A stretch of DNA of 64,000 nt from contig CAWFMA010000028.1 of NCBI GenBank assembly GCA_963816855.1, positions 10,629-74,628 on the forward strand. The letters run 5' to 3'. A program made the position numbers and the translations under genes. This stretch comes from DASTFP01 sp963816855. GTDB taxonomy: Bacteria; Verrucomicrobiota; Verrucomicrobiia; Chthoniobacterales; Terrimicrobiaceae. This document shows positions 43,182 through 52,077 of the stretch, piece after piece (position 1 is the first letter of the stretch; each line of letters begins with the position of its first letter). The notes under the pieces were generated by a model. That model saw only the letters and a program-made list of their open reading frames with translations, was not told where the DNA came from and made no database searches.

Positions 43182-43487
43182 TTAGCGAACGCTTGAATCA
43201 GCGCTTGTGACGTGCAGTCCGGGAGCGTGCTTCGTTTCCGGGGATTCGCTGGCTTCCATGTTCTTGCTCAAGAATTCCCTGATTGAGCCAAGGTGATAAA
43301 GCCGGCGTCCCCGGCTCGCGCCTTCGCGTCTAATGCACGCGCTCCTGATCTTTCCTTGCGCCAGCAGCACGTAGAGGTGCGACCTGCTGAAACCATAGAT
43401 CTGATTCACTCGCTTGAAGTCTCCAAATTCGGCCGGCGCGGAAACCCAGGCAACCCCCGGCGGCTTGTCAGTAAATGTCGGTAACAT
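43182..43487 (-). CDS. Excisionase-like / AlpA-type HTH protein
   Basis: A 101-residue protein. KRVNQIYGFSRSHLYVLLAQGKI (about residues 25-47) is a winged helix-turn-helix as in MerR-like excisionases and AlpA regulators. REGASRGRRLYHLGSIREFLSK finishes the domain. It lies among element genes on the strand of the integrase, where such small proteins help excision or control integrase expression. Complete; ATG 43487. No strong ribosome-binding site. Confidence 0.7.
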   Translation of the reverse strand: MLPTFTDKPPGVAWVSAPAEFGDFKRVNQIYGFSRSHLYVLLAQGKIRSACIRREGASRGRRLYHLGSIREFLSKNMEASESPETKHAPGLHVTSADSSVR

Positions 43488-43581
43488 GGGGGGGATTCTA
43501 TGTGATTCAGCACTTACTGAATCCGGACAAATCCCTGGTGCGATGTTTGTCTGGATTGCCCAGAGTAAACAGCGCGGGCGA

Positions 43582-44244
43582 TCAGCGTTTGACCGCGGGG
43601 CGATAGCTGCTGCCGGCGATGTGAACCGTATTGCCGACGCGGGACACCCAGTCGTGCTCTACTAGCGGATGGCTCATCTTTGGCAACCCCAGGCGCCAAC
43701 ATTCCTTCTCCAAGGCTGGCACGCTCCAGGCAATGCCGGGACAGGTAAGACTCAGGAATGTCTCCAGGGCGGTATACGACATCCAACACAAGCAAACCCC
43801 TTCTGGAGGCGCCCAGTTGCTTACCAGGATTCTACGCAACTCGGTGAACGCGCGTATATCTCCCGGGGGGCTCTCAATGGAGTCCGCCAGCGCGGACAGT
43901 GCCCTTGCCACCCTTTCGTGGGTCTTTGCGGCATTCCGCAACTTCCCCGGATCAAGCCTCCAGATGACGTTTCCATCCGCCGATTTTTCGGGTGAAGACA
44001 CGGATATCTTACGTAATACTTCAAGATCCTCAGAGAGGGCACGCTCTCGCCGCCACGCCTCTTCCTCCATGTTCCTGGCTTCCGTTCGGAGGTTGCTGAT
44101 TTGGCGCTCGTACGCCGCATCACGAAAAGCGATCTTCTGTTCCTCTGGAAACTTATCCCATTCGTTCAGAATCGCCGCGGCCACGGTGACCTCGGTCCCC
44201 TCGAAAGAAAATGTGCGCTGCCGAGGCGTCTTCGCCTTGCTCAT
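43582..44244 (-). CDS. Hypothetical accessory protein coupled to the integrase
   Basis: A 220-residue protein of unknown family. The N-terminal 30 residues are followed by a charged coiled-coil-like stretch (about 40-80, RQISNLRTEARNMEEEAWRRERALSEDLEVLRK) and a helical region with AKTHERVARALSALADSIES. The C-terminus looks like a small mixed domain. The ATG at 44244 overlaps the integrase stop as ATGA, so it is co-translated with the integrase and may regulate recombination. Not recognised elsewhere. Confidence 0.6.
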   Translation of the reverse strand: MSKAKTPRQRTFSFEGTEVTVAAAILNEWDKFPEEQKIAFRDAAYERQISNLRTEARNMEEEAWRRERALSEDLEVLRKISVSSPEKSADGNVIWRLDPGKLRNAAKTHERVARALSALADSIESPPGDIRAFTELRRILVSNWAPPEGVCLCWMSYTALETFLSLTCPGIAWSVPALEKECWRLGLPKMSHPLVEHDWVSRVGNTVHIAGSSYRPAVKR

Positions 44245-45386
44245 TCCGTCTTGAGGCTTGGCAGCTTTGCAACGGCGCCGCGCAGGAGCTCCATCTCATG
44301 GTGCGTATAAAGTTTGTGCGCTTCGGCGCTGCTGTGGCCGGCGAGCCTTTGGCGGATCTCCGGCGCGACGCCCGCGTTCGCCAGCCGGGAAATGAACGCA
44401 TGCCTCAGCCCGTGGAATGTCTTGCTGCTGGTCGAGCGGCCCTTGCCGTCTCGCATCACTATGCGTCCATTGATTCCTGCCGCCTCAACGATATCGCGGA
44501 ACTGAGCAGACAAGCCTCGACGCCCGTCAATACGCTTCCTGGCCAGTTGCGGGAAAACAGGAGCCTTGCCAATCCCACGCGGTCTTCCTGACAGCCAGTT
44601 TGCAAAATCAGGGTGCATTGGCAGGACAACCACCCTGCCGGTCTTTTGTGTCTCGATGCGCAGAAGCCCGGCTTCCAGATCAACACTCTCCCAGCAAAGG
44701 CTTGCCACGTCGCCCAGCCGCAGGCCCGACGTAGCACCCAGCAGGACAGCGCCCCGCCAATCGCCTTGCGCGGACTCAACCAATCTCACGGATTCCTGGG
44801 CCGTGAAGGGCTCGCGTCCCGACTTCGCGCTCCTGTCCTTGAGAGGCTCCACCGCGGCAACGGGATTGACCGGAACAAAACCCAATCTGTGCGCCACATC
44901 AAAAGGCACGCTCAACATGTTCCTGATCCCGTTACACGTGGCTACCGAGCGCCCCTCCTCACGGAGTTTGTTTCGGAAGGTGATGATGTCGCCTGGCGAT
45001 ACCGAAGCAATGGAGGCTTCAGCACGCGGCCCCATGTGCGTGAGAAAGTCCCGAACTACCTGGCGATAACGAAATAGTGTCCTCTCGGATACAGCGCCGG
45101 TCTTGTTCGCTAGCCAATCATTGAGCCATCCTCGCGCAGTGTGGAAACTCATTGTCTCGCCAGTGGAGATGGCGACCATCTCGGCAATCACTTTGCGCGC
45201 CTGGGCGGCAGTCAATTCCTTGCGTCGCGCCTGGGCGCCCGCTTGTTCCCAGCCGAAGCAGATCTTCAGCGCCGGCTTGCGATCAGTGCATTTCGTGCTG
45301 CGGAACATTCGCCGGCCGTCCGCCCCGTAAAACGCGCAATACCAGAATGGTGACTTCCCTCTTGGGTCTTTGTGGATGCTGGCCAT
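44241..45386 (-). CDS. Tyrosine recombinase (integrase)
   Basis: A phage-type integrase of 381 residues. Residues 80-165 form the SAM-like core-binding domain. The catalytic set is complete: Arg223 in TSGLRLGDVASL, Lys248 in TQKTGR, His325 and Arg328 in HGLRHAF, His351 in AGHSSAEAHKLY and the nucleophile Tyr360. It cuts and joins DNA at the attachment cores. Its promoter end faces attR 92 bases away, the usual position for an integrated element. It should recombine ATCGTATTCCGTGGA. A complete, likely active enzyme although the cargo is degraded. Confidence 0.93.
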   Translation of the reverse strand: MASIHKDPRGKSPFWYCAFYGADGRRMFRSTKCTDRKPALKICFGWEQAGAQARRKELTAAQARKVIAEMVAISTGETMSFHTARGWLNDWLANKTGAVSERTLFRYRQVVRDFLTHMGPRAEASIASVSPGDIITFRNKLREEGRSVATCNGIRNMLSVPFDVAHRLGFVPVNPVAAVEPLKDRSAKSGREPFTAQESVRLVESAQGDWRGAVLLGATSGLRLGDVASLCWESVDLEAGLLRIETQKTGRVVVLPMHPDFANWLSGRPRGIGKAPVFPQLARKRIDGRRGLSAQFRDIVEAAGINGRIVMRDGKGRSTSSKTFHGLRHAFISRLANAGVAPEIRQRLAGHSSAEAHKLYTHHEMELLRGAVAKLPSLKTE

Positions 45387-45477
45387 GACCCATAATTATC
45401 GTCATAACGTCCACTAATGTCAACCACATCCATAGAGGTAGCATTTATGCGGGTTGGCGGACGTTACAGAGGCGTGC

Positions 45478-45492
45478 ATCGTATTCCGTGGA
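45478..45492 (+). other. Right attachment site core (attR)
   Basis: ATCGTATTCCGTGGA, identical to 28303-28317. To the right the glucosidase frame resumes as VEYAAGDSLSWMFGGNSNW. Between it and the integrase start lie 91 bases of probable arm and promoter sequence. Confidence 0.75.
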
Positions 45493-45521
45493 ATATGCCG
45501 CGGGAGACTCTCTCTCCTGGA

Positions 45522-46083
45522 TGTTTGGAGGAAATTCCAATTGGCGCGGCCCGATCTGGTTTCCCATTAACTATCTCCTGCTCGAGGCGCTCGAACGCTA
45601 TCACCATTTCTACGGCGATACCTTCGTGGTCGAGTGTCCCACCGGTTCAGGCGTGCGGATGAATCTCAACGAGGTGGCCCGAGAAATTTCGCGGCGCCTC
45701 ACGAGATTGTTTCTGCCGGTGCCTCCGGGCCAGGCCTTGCCATGGAGGCTGCCGTTTCTATTACCGAGATCCATTGGAAGGACCTCGTCTTTTCACGATT
45801 CTTGTTTGGAGGAAATTCCAATTGGCGCGGCCCGATCTGGTTTCCAATTAACTATCTCCTGCTCGAGGCGCTCGAACGCTATCACCATTTCTACGGCGAT
45901 ACCTTCGTGGTCGAGTGTCCCACCGGTTCAGGCGTGCGGATGAATCTCAACGAGGTGGCCCGAGAAATTTCGCGGCGCCTCACGAGATTGTTTCTGCCGG
46001 TGCCTCCGGGCCAGGCCTTGCCATGGAGGCTGCCGTTTCTATTACCGAGATCCATTGGAAGGACCTCGTCCTTTTCCACGAAT
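45522..46083 (+). repeat. 281-bp tandem duplication, two copies
   Basis: Bases 45522-45802 are repeated at 45803-46083, starting TGTTTGGAGGAAATTCCAAT in each. I see one substitution (TTTCCCATT versus TTTCCAATT) and a few bases different near the 3' ends. 281 is not a multiple of three, so the duplication shifts the frame. The near identity suggests it is recent. Confidence 0.9.
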
Positions 46084-46434
46084 TCTTCCACGGAGATACC
46101 GGGCGGGGCCTGGGAGCCTCTCATCAGACAGGCTGGACGGCTCTCGTCACCCGATGCATTGAGGATCTTGCCGGGAACCTCACCGTGCACGTCGCCTCGC
46201 CGAGGGAATTGGTCCCGGCCGCAACTAAACTGCACGCGTTCGCCCCATGACTAGGCTGGTTCCGCTTCGGTCGACTGAACCCCGGTGGCGCACAGAACCG
46301 CTGCGGCCAAGGGCGCGGGCCTCGCGAAGAATTCCCGATGGCTTCCTCGATCGGCTGCCAGAGGTGTGACCCGACCCGGAAAACGAGCGGGGTGTCGTTT
46401 TGCCCACCCGCGATCGAGACGGCCGTTCCGCGCA

Positions 46435-48081
46435 ATGCGCGGATTGCCAGTTTTCTTTAGCAGGCTAGACTGTTTTTCCTTGGATAACGACGGCATAACG
46501 CAAAGAAACTGCCAGATCCCCGGTGAGTTGGCGATCGAGGGACTGCGGGCCGCGTTGGAGCCGGCGTTTCAGGTGCGGATCGGAGAGCCACGTCTCGCCA
46601 AGGCGACGTTTTACGACACTTTCGAGTGGGGGCTTTGGTTTGCAGACCGGCTGCTCCTTCAATCCAACGGCCAGCTGCGACTGTGCGAGCGGGATCATGA
46701 CTGGATCGGCCATGTCCGACAGATCGTGCCAATGTCTGCGAAACGCGTGCCGCGCTTTGAGTGGAAGTTCCCCGAGGGAAGGCTCCGCAAGGAGTTGAAG
46801 GATTTGCTTGGCATCAGGAGCCTGATTCGGATCGCGCGCCTTTCCATTCGCGAACAGCCCGTTGAACTGCTCAACGAAGCGCAGAAAACAGTCTTTCGAT
46901 TTGTTCTTACCAGCCTCCTCCCCATACGCGAAGCTGCGGAGCCATTCTTTACGCTCTGCCACTTTAAGCCGCTGCGAGGGTATGAGACGGACGCCGAGAG
47001 GGCCGCAGATATTCTCCGCACTCTCGGGGCTACGGAGATCCGGGAAGGTCCACTTACGCTGTTTTTGCGCCAACAGGGAACCGCGCCGCGGCAATATACA
47101 TTGCGGCCGGCTTTCGACCTGGCGCCGGAGTTGCCGGCCCGGGAAACCGCGCGCCGTATTATCCACAAGATTCTCGGCATCTCCCGGCAGAACGAGGCCG
47201 GCATCATCGACGATATTGATACCGAGTTTTTGCACGACTATCGGATTTGCCTTCGCAAGATTCGGTCGGTGCTGAGCCTGATCAAGGGCATCTATCCCGA
47301 GGCGAAAACCGAGGAGTTCAAAACCACCTTCGCGGAATGCTGCGACGTGACCAATCGTTTGCGCGACCTGGATGTCTATCTATTGGCCCGCGATAACTAC
47401 ACGGCCATGATTCCCGCGCCGCTTCGACCCTCGCTCGAAGAGATGTTCCGCGATTTTGCGCGGGAGCGCCGCGGCGCGCTCAAGAAGGTTGTCGGTCACC
47501 TGAAATCGGCCGCTTATCGGGAGTCGATGGAGCGGCTGGAACGCTTCTTCTCGAAGCCGGTCGATCTTCCGGACACCGACGTTTCCCCGGCGCCAATGGG
47601 ACCTGTGGTGGCGAAGCGAATCTACAAGAGCTACAAGAGGATCGTGAAGATTGAACGCTCGCTCGGCGCGGACACGCCGGATGAAGCGGTGCACCAGGTG
47701 CGCATTCAATGCAAGAAGTTGCGCTACCTGATTGAGTTCTTTGGGGAGCTGCTCCCATCCGACGAGACCGAACATATCGAGAAGCAATTGCGCCGGCTGC
47801 AAACCAGCCTGGGCCTGTTTAACGACTACTCGGTTCAGCAGCGCGCGCTGCTCGACTATTGGGAGCAGAAGCGCAAGACGGGCGGAAATCACGAAGGACT
47901 CGCCTTGTCGCTGGGGGGGCTTATCGCGCTCCTCAACGAGGGCCAGCAAACCGAGCGGAAGCGCTTCCATGACACGCTCGACGACTTCTGCGCGCCTCAA
48001 GTCACTAGGGCGGTCAAGGCAGCTTACCTTGACTCCGACGCGTTGGCTGCGGATTCGGCGGAGGATGCCGCGGCGCGATGA
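46435..48081 (+). CDS. CHAD-domain protein (polyphosphate-binding type)
   Basis: About 548 residues. The N-terminal half (to about 270) has charged beta-strand pattern like a degenerate CYTH or paralogous domain. The C-terminal half is a CHAD domain: helices with conserved basic residues, FLHDYRICLRKIRSVLSLIKG, then VHQVRIQCKKLRYLIEFFGELL and LRRLQTSLGLFNDY. CHAD domains bind polyphosphate and localise to polyphosphate granules. ATG 46435 was chosen; an open frame runs further upstream to 46285. The stop overlaps the ParA gene by ATGA. Together they suggest a granule-associated protein with its own positioning ATPase. Confidence 0.85.
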   Translation: MRGLPVFFSRLDCFSLDNDGITQRNCQIPGELAIEGLRAALEPAFQVRIGEPRLAKATFYDTFEWGLWFADRLLLQSNGQLRLCERDHDWIGHVRQIVPMSAKRVPRFEWKFPEGRLRKELKDLLGIRSLIRIARLSIREQPVELLNEAQKTVFRFVLTSLLPIREAAEPFFTLCHFKPLRGYETDAERAADILRTLGATEIREGPLTLFLRQQGTAPRQYTLRPAFDLAPELPARETARRIIHKILGISRQNEAGIIDDIDTEFLHDYRICLRKIRSVLSLIKGIYPEAKTEEFKTTFAECCDVTNRLRDLDVYLLARDNYTAMIPAPLRPSLEEMFRDFARERRGALKKVVGHLKSAAYRESMERLERFFSKPVDLPDTDVSPAPMGPVVAKRIYKSYKRIVKIERSLGADTPDEAVHQVRIQCKKLRYLIEFFGELLPSDETEHIEKQLRRLQTSLGLFNDYSVQQRALLDYWEQKRKTGGNHEGLALSLGGLIALLNEGQQTERKRFHDTLDDFCAPQVTRAVKAAYLDSDALAADSAEDAAAR

Positions 48082-48836
48082 GGGTCATCTCTTCCTACAG
48101 CATCAAGGGCGGGGTCGGCAAAACGGCTCTTTCGGTGAATCTCGCTTACGCGATGCAGCAGGCGGGCAAGCGCACTCTCCTTTTTGACCTCGATCCGCAG
48201 GGAGCTGCCGCCTTCCTCTTCCGGGTGAGCCCGGGGGAAAATTTCAAAAAGAAAGCCGACGATCTTAACGAGGCGGGGCTCCGGGAAAATATTCGCGAGT
48301 CCGACTACCCCGGCCTGGACATCCTGCCGTCCAATCTTGCTTATCGCAATTTTGATCTCCTTTTGGACCGCATGCGAAAATCTCGGAAGCAGCTGCGTTG
48401 GTTTCTGAACGACCTCGCCGCGAGCTACGACTACGTCATTCTCGACTGTCCCCCGAACATCACTCTTCTCTCGGAGAATGTCTTTCGCGCCTCGCACCTT
48501 ATCCTGGTGCCAGTCATTCCGACACCGCTTTCGGAACGCACGCTTGAGCAACTCTTCGGATTTTTCGGCGAAATGGAATTGCCCACCGAGATTCTGGTTC
48601 CGTTCTTTTCAATGGCGCAAACCAGAAACCGAATCCACCAGGAAACGATCGCGAATTTGCCCCCGAAGTACCCGACGTTCTTGAAGACGGTTATTCCCTT
48701 TACGGTTGAAATCGAAAAGATGGCGCAGCTGAGGAAGCCCGTTCTCGCCTACGGTTCCAAGCTTCCGGTGGCCCAGGCCTATCGCGCCCTCTGCGACGAA
48801 ATTCAAGAACGTTGGAAGCCCGCAAACGCCCATTGA
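48078..48836 (+). CDS. ParA/MinD-family ATPase
   Basis: A 252-residue deviant-Walker ATPase. SIKGGVGKTALSVNLAYAMQ (residues 8-27) carries the deviant Walker A with signature Lys, DLDPQGAAAFLF the switch I Asp, and YDYVILDCPPNITLLSENVF the Walker B and following hydrophobic stretch. No parB gene or parS-like repeats lie near, so it is not a chromosome partition pair. It is coupled to the CHAD gene. Orphan ParA-like ATPases position cargo such as carboxysomes or chemotaxis clusters on the nucleoid, so polyphosphate granules are a plausible cargo here. Confidence 0.92.
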   Translation: MRVISSYSIKGGVGKTALSVNLAYAMQQAGKRTLLFDLDPQGAAAFLFRVSPGENFKKKADDLNEAGLRENIRESDYPGLDILPSNLAYRNFDLLLDRMRKSRKQLRWFLNDLAASYDYVILDCPPNITLLSENVFRASHLILVPVIPTPLSERTLEQLFGFFGEMELPTEILVPFFSMAQTRNRIHQETIANLPPKYPTFLKTVIPFTVEIEKMAQLRKPVLAYGSKLPVAQAYRALCDEIQERWKPANAH

Positions 48837-49062
48837 GTGACCGAGGGAAGATGGGGATCGAAGCAAACGGTGGGATAGGCCATCTTCTCAGGACGTTGCC
48901 GAAAGGCGGGCTTTCCAAATCAGTGCGCAACCGTCCAGCGAAAAAAGATAACCTTGGAATGAGACGAGAAGCCCAAAGGCGCTCCACCGCAGCTTCTCAA
49001 TTGAGGCGACGGTTGAGCTTGGACTCAGACGTTGCAGCCCTCTTCCCAAGATTGCACCAGAT

Positions 49063-49336
49063 CTGAACACCAAAGTCATTGCGGAAGCGGCTCGCGGCAC
49101 TCTCGATGGGACGATCTCCTTTCCCGAAGTCGTCCGCAGATTCATCGAAACGGGGTGGAGCAATACCACGTCGACTACGTGGCCTTGTGCAAGAGCTTTT
49201 ACAGCGCCGAGGGCGACATGATGGTGACCTCCGTCACCTATGAAGGGCTGCCACCGATCGCCGCTGAGTTCGATGTCACTTACTGGGCCCGCGGCGGCGA
49301 TCAGCACACCGAGTGGTTTCCGGGCCCAGGACCGTC
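49063..49336 (+). pseudogene. DUF1398-type protein remnant
   Basis: NTKVIAEAARGTLDGTISFPEVVRRFIETG begins at a CTG at 49063, with no ATG. A one-base loss near 49155 moves the frame to GVEQYHVDYVALCKSFYSAEGD, MMVTSVTYEGLPPIAAEFDV. Both parts match the order of DUF1398 proteins (phage-envelope-like). The C-terminus is missing and the MITE-like element starts a few bases later at 49341. The loss of the start, the indel and the missing tail argue for a dead gene. Confidence 0.6.
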
Positions 49337-49340
49337 TGAA

Positions 49341-49670
49341 CCTGTGAAAAAATCACAAAGTGCCGCGTTGCTGCTGGATTTTTGGCTTGGCCAAGGCGTG
49401 AGGGCGGCGGCAATACCCGCAGCGGTGTTGCCGATGCTTCGCATCGCCCTGCGGGCTGCCTTCGGCAGGCTGTCTCTCTTCGCTCGGCTGTCCCGCCCGA
49501 GCAACGCAGGCCAAGCCAAAAAGACACGCAACCCTATGGGCGAGAGCAAGAAAGGCCGTCTGGCCGCGTTGCCCGCTCGGTTACAGCCCGCTGCGGGGAT
49601 GCGCCCTCGCGTGCGCCTTGCCATACGGCCTTTCTTGCTCTCGCGCGGCGCTTTCTAATTTTTTCACAGG
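49341..49670. mobile_element. MITE-like element, copy 1 (330 bp)
   Basis: Ends CCTGTGAAAAAAT...ATTTTTTCACAGG form terminal inverted repeats of about 27 bases, with three mismatches. Inside are two perfect inverted repeats: 49379-49392 with 49509-49522 (TTTTTGGCTTGGCC) and 49540-49559 with 49625-49644 (GCGAGAGCAAGAAAGGCCGT). TCTGA occurs directly on both sides (49335-49339 and 49671-49675), a possible target duplication. A second copy lies at 58491-58820. It has no transposase gene, so it must depend on another enzyme. Confidence 0.8.
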
Positions 49671-49952
49671 TCTGAGACAAATTTCTAATCCAGACCGAAG
49701 AAATCGCGAGGTTGACGAAAGGGCGACTTTCAGCCGTTTTTTATCCGGTAGGCTACATCATCTCAAACGGTACTTGAAAGACGGCATTCTCCATTCGTCG
49801 CCCGTGACAGCGTGCCGAAGTCATGCCACCTTCTTGGACGCCTGAAATCAGCTTCGCAGAATGGGTCATTTGAAAACACTGCGCAGTAGACGTTTTTTCC
49901 CTTCCTCCTCCTGGCCCGACTCCCGTGGAGGCTCTACTTTGTCGAGATTTGC

Positions 49953-50624
49953 ATGCGAATTTTGATCATTGAAGATGAGAAGAAGACTTCGGCCTTCCTG
50001 CAAAAGGGGCTTTCGGAACGTGGTTTTTTCGTGGAGGCCGCCGAGAATGGCGAGGACGGACTGCTTTCTGCTCGCGCGGGAAATCATGACTTGATCGTTC
50101 TCGATGTCATGCTTCCGGGTCGCGACGGATGGTCGATTATCACGGAACTCCGCCATGCCAACCTGCACACGCCGGTACTGTTTTTGACGGCGCGAGACCT
50201 CGTTCCGGATCGAGTAAAGGGTTTGGAATTGGGCGCCGATGACTATTTGATTAAGCCGTTTGCATTCTCCGAACTGTTCGCGCGAATTCGTTCGATCCTG
50301 AAGCGCGGGCCCGTTCGGCAAGAGTCGACCGTCAGGATCGGCGATCTGGAGATCGATCCGCGGCTCCATAAAGCGCTGCGCGCCGGCCGCGGTCTGCAAC
50401 TCACCACCAAAGAATTCACCCTACTATCATATCTCGCGCAGTTTTCTCCTGACGTCGTCTCGCGGGCCAGCATTGCCGAGCACGTTTGGGACATCAATTT
50501 TGATACCGGAACGAATATGGTTGAGGCGGCGATTCGAAGACTGAGGGCGAAAGTGGACGACTCCTTTGAAAAGAAGCTCATTCATACGGTGCGCGGCATC
50601 GGCTATGTCCTTGAAGCGCGCTGA
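49953..50624 (+). CDS. OmpR-family response regulator (heavy-metal type)
   Basis: Receiver domain residues 1-115 with the phosphorylated Asp51 in VLDVMLPG and Lys101 in YLIKPFAF. A winged-helix DNA-binding domain follows (about 125-223) with LTTKEFTLLSYLAQF and GTNMVEAAIRRLRAKVD. It matches the CusR/CopR/PcoR group. The downstream kinase overlaps it by 20 bases. It would bind promoters of stress or metal genes, but none lies beside it here, so the target is elsewhere. Confidence 0.95.
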   Translation: MRILIIEDEKKTSAFLQKGLSERGFFVEAAENGEDGLLSARAGNHDLIVLDVMLPGRDGWSIITELRHANLHTPVLFLTARDLVPDRVKGLELGADDYLIKPFAFSELFARIRSILKRGPVRQESTVRIGDLEIDPRLHKALRAGRGLQLTTKEFTLLSYLAQFSPDVVSRASIAEHVWDINFDTGTNMVEAAIRRLRAKVDDSFEKKLIHTVRGIGYVLEAR

Positions 50625-52077
50625 TCGCTCGTCTTCGGCCATTGGCTCACGGATTCTGGGTGCGAAGTCGTGGTCGATCACGGCGCGATTGGCGGCCTTT
50701 TACACCCTTACGACAGCCTTGTTGCTTCTGGCCACGATGTGCGTTCTCTATTGGCTGGTGATTCGCCAAATGAATGGAGAAGACCGGGAATTCCTGATTG
50801 ACAAGCTGCGCGCGATCACCGCGGACTTGCGTGACGAGACCGATGCCCAGGCATTACTGAAGCGCGAGGTTCATCTGGGCCAGCACGAGAGACGGGCTCC
50901 ATATTTCGTGCGCATCCTGAATGAACAGGGCCAGATGCTGGCGGAACGTCCCCCTTTTGGAAAATGGCTTCCGCCGGAAGCCTTCCCTGATCCGCCCGAT
51001 TCCCAAAGCGCTCGAACCGAAGCGATTGATTTTGAGACGGCGGAAGGGAAGTTGTTTCTGGTGATGGCCTCACGCGCGCAAATCGGCCGCGAGGCCGGTG
51101 GGCCCTGCATCCTTCAGATTGCCCAGGATCGAACGGACGATCAGACTTTCAAGCGGGCCTTCCGATTGCTCTTGCCAATGGTGCTGCTCTGCGGGGTTGG
51201 CGCCTCGGCGGGAACCGCGTTGGTGGTAGCGCGCCGTGGGCTGCGTCCCCTTAGAGAGATGGCTGCGGCAACAGCGCGAATTCAAGCTAGCCAGCTCAAC
51301 GAACGCGTAGGCGGAAATAAGTGGCCGCAGGAGCTTGCGCCTCTCGCCCGGGCTTTTGACGAAATGCTTCATCGGTTGGAGACGTCCTTCAGACAACTCT
51401 CGCAATTCTCCGCTGATCTCGCGCACGAACTCCGCACCCCTATTTTCAATCTGCGGGGCGAGGCAGAAGTGGCGCTTACCAAATCCAGGTCGGCGCCAGA
51501 ATACCGGGAGGTCATCGAATCGAGTCTGGAAGAGTTCAATCGGCTGTCACGCATGATCGAGAGCTTGCTTTTCCTTGCCAGGGCTGAACGCTCCGAAACT
51601 CGCATCGAATCTCGACTCCTCGACGTGCGCCGGGAGGTGGAGAGGATCATCGAATTTTGTGAGGCCGAAGCCCAAGAGCGGTCGATAGAGATCGCATGTC
51701 TCGGGCACGCGTTGGCGAATGTCGATTCCATCTTGTTCAGACGGGCGTTGACTAACCTGCTCTCCAATGCGCTCCAATACACGCCTACAGGAGGAAAGGT
51801 GACGATATCCATCGACGAGCGTGAGGTAGGAGTCGTCGAAGTGTGCGTTGGCGACACGGGCCCGGGCATTGCTCATGAGCATCTCGGAAAGATATTTGAC
51901 CGGTTCTATCGCGTCGACGATTCCCGACATGCTTCACAGGGAACCGGTTTGGGATTGGCGATCGTCAAATCGATCATGGATCTCCATGGGGGTTCGGTCT
52001 CAGTTGAAAGCGATCTTGGCAAAGGGACAAACGTGTCGTTGCGTTTTCCGCGCTGCAATGGTAGCCAGCCGGGTTAG
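50605..52077 (+). CDS. Sensor histidine kinase (heavy-metal/CusS type)
   Basis: A 490-residue kinase. Transmembrane segments at about 30-52 and 188-208 enclose a periplasmic sensor of 130 residues, then HAMP, HisKA with the phosphoryl-accepting His274 in DLAHELRTPIFNLRGEAEVAL, and HATPase_c with NNLLSNALQYTP-like N box and GTGLGLAIVKSIMDLHGG. The layout is that of the heavy-metal sensor kinases. The ATG 50605 start inside the regulator gene gives a conserved N-terminus (upstream TTG rejected). It should phosphorylate the regulator at 49953. Confidence 0.94.
   Translation: MSLKRADRSSSAIGSRILGAKSWSITARLAAFYTLTTALLLLATMCVLYWLVIRQMNGEDREFLIDKLRAITADLRDETDAQALLKREVHLGQHERRAPYFVRILNEQGQMLAERPPFGKWLPPEAFPDPPDSQSARTEAIDFETAEGKLFLVMASRAQIGREAGGPCILQIAQDRTDDQTFKRAFRLLLPMVLLCGVGASAGTALVVARRGLRPLREMAAATARIQASQLNERVGGNKWPQELAPLARAFDEMLHRLETSFRQLSQFSADLAHELRTPIFNLRGEAEVALTKSRSAPEYREVIESSLEEFNRLSRMIESLLFLARAERSETRIESRLLDVRREVERIIEFCEAEAQERSIEIACLGHALANVDSILFRRALTNLLSNALQYTPTGGKVTISIDEREVGVVEVCVGDTGPGIAHEHLGKIFDRFYRVDDSRHASQGTGLGLAIVKSIMDLHGGSVSVESDLGKGTNVSLRFPRCNGSQPG

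Larger units (their letters stand above)
28303..45492 (+). mobile_element. Integrative element of 17.2 kb, tyrosine-recombinase type
   Basis: Bounded by the 15-bp direct repeat ATCGTATTCCGTGGA at 28303-28317 and 45478-45492. Joining the outer flanks at that repeat recreates a continuous glucosidase frame (VEIGGQSYSV joined to SVEYAAGDSLSW), so the block is an insertion. A tyrosine recombinase gene lies 92 bases inside the right end, next to accessory and excisionase-like genes and a Toprim/DUF3631 protein. The left 12 kb hold glycan-active cargo and many broken genes. No capsid, tail or conjugation genes were seen, so it is not an intact prophage or ICE. Confidence 0.8.
45478..46250 (+). pseudogene. 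GH63/MGH1-like glucosidase, 3' remnant
   Basis: Right of attR the frame reads EYAAGDSLSWMFGGNSNW, RGPIWFPINYLLLEALERYH, GDTFVVECPTGSGVRM and, after frame changes, DPHWKDLVLFHEFFHGDTG and GASHQTGWTALVTR, all from the C-terminal catalytic domain of MGH1-like glucosidases. A 281-base tandem duplication (45522-46083) and small indels break the frame. Joined at the att core to the 5' remnant at 27929-28317, the order is that of one gene. It ends near 46250, about 185 bases before the CHAD gene. Confidence 0.85.

Noticed and set aside
45400..45480. tRNA gene as integration target
   Set aside because: No cloverleaf or T-arm sequence near either att core; the flanks are protein-coding.
48078..48836. 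Chromosome partition locus (parAB)
   Set aside because: No parB gene or parS-like palindromes nearby, and the ATPase is coupled to a CHAD gene.
49301..49624. Minus-strand frame inside MITE copy 1 (and its twin in copy 2)
   Set aside because: The frame follows the repeat, not selection at the protein level; differences between copies do not favour synonymous changes by eye.
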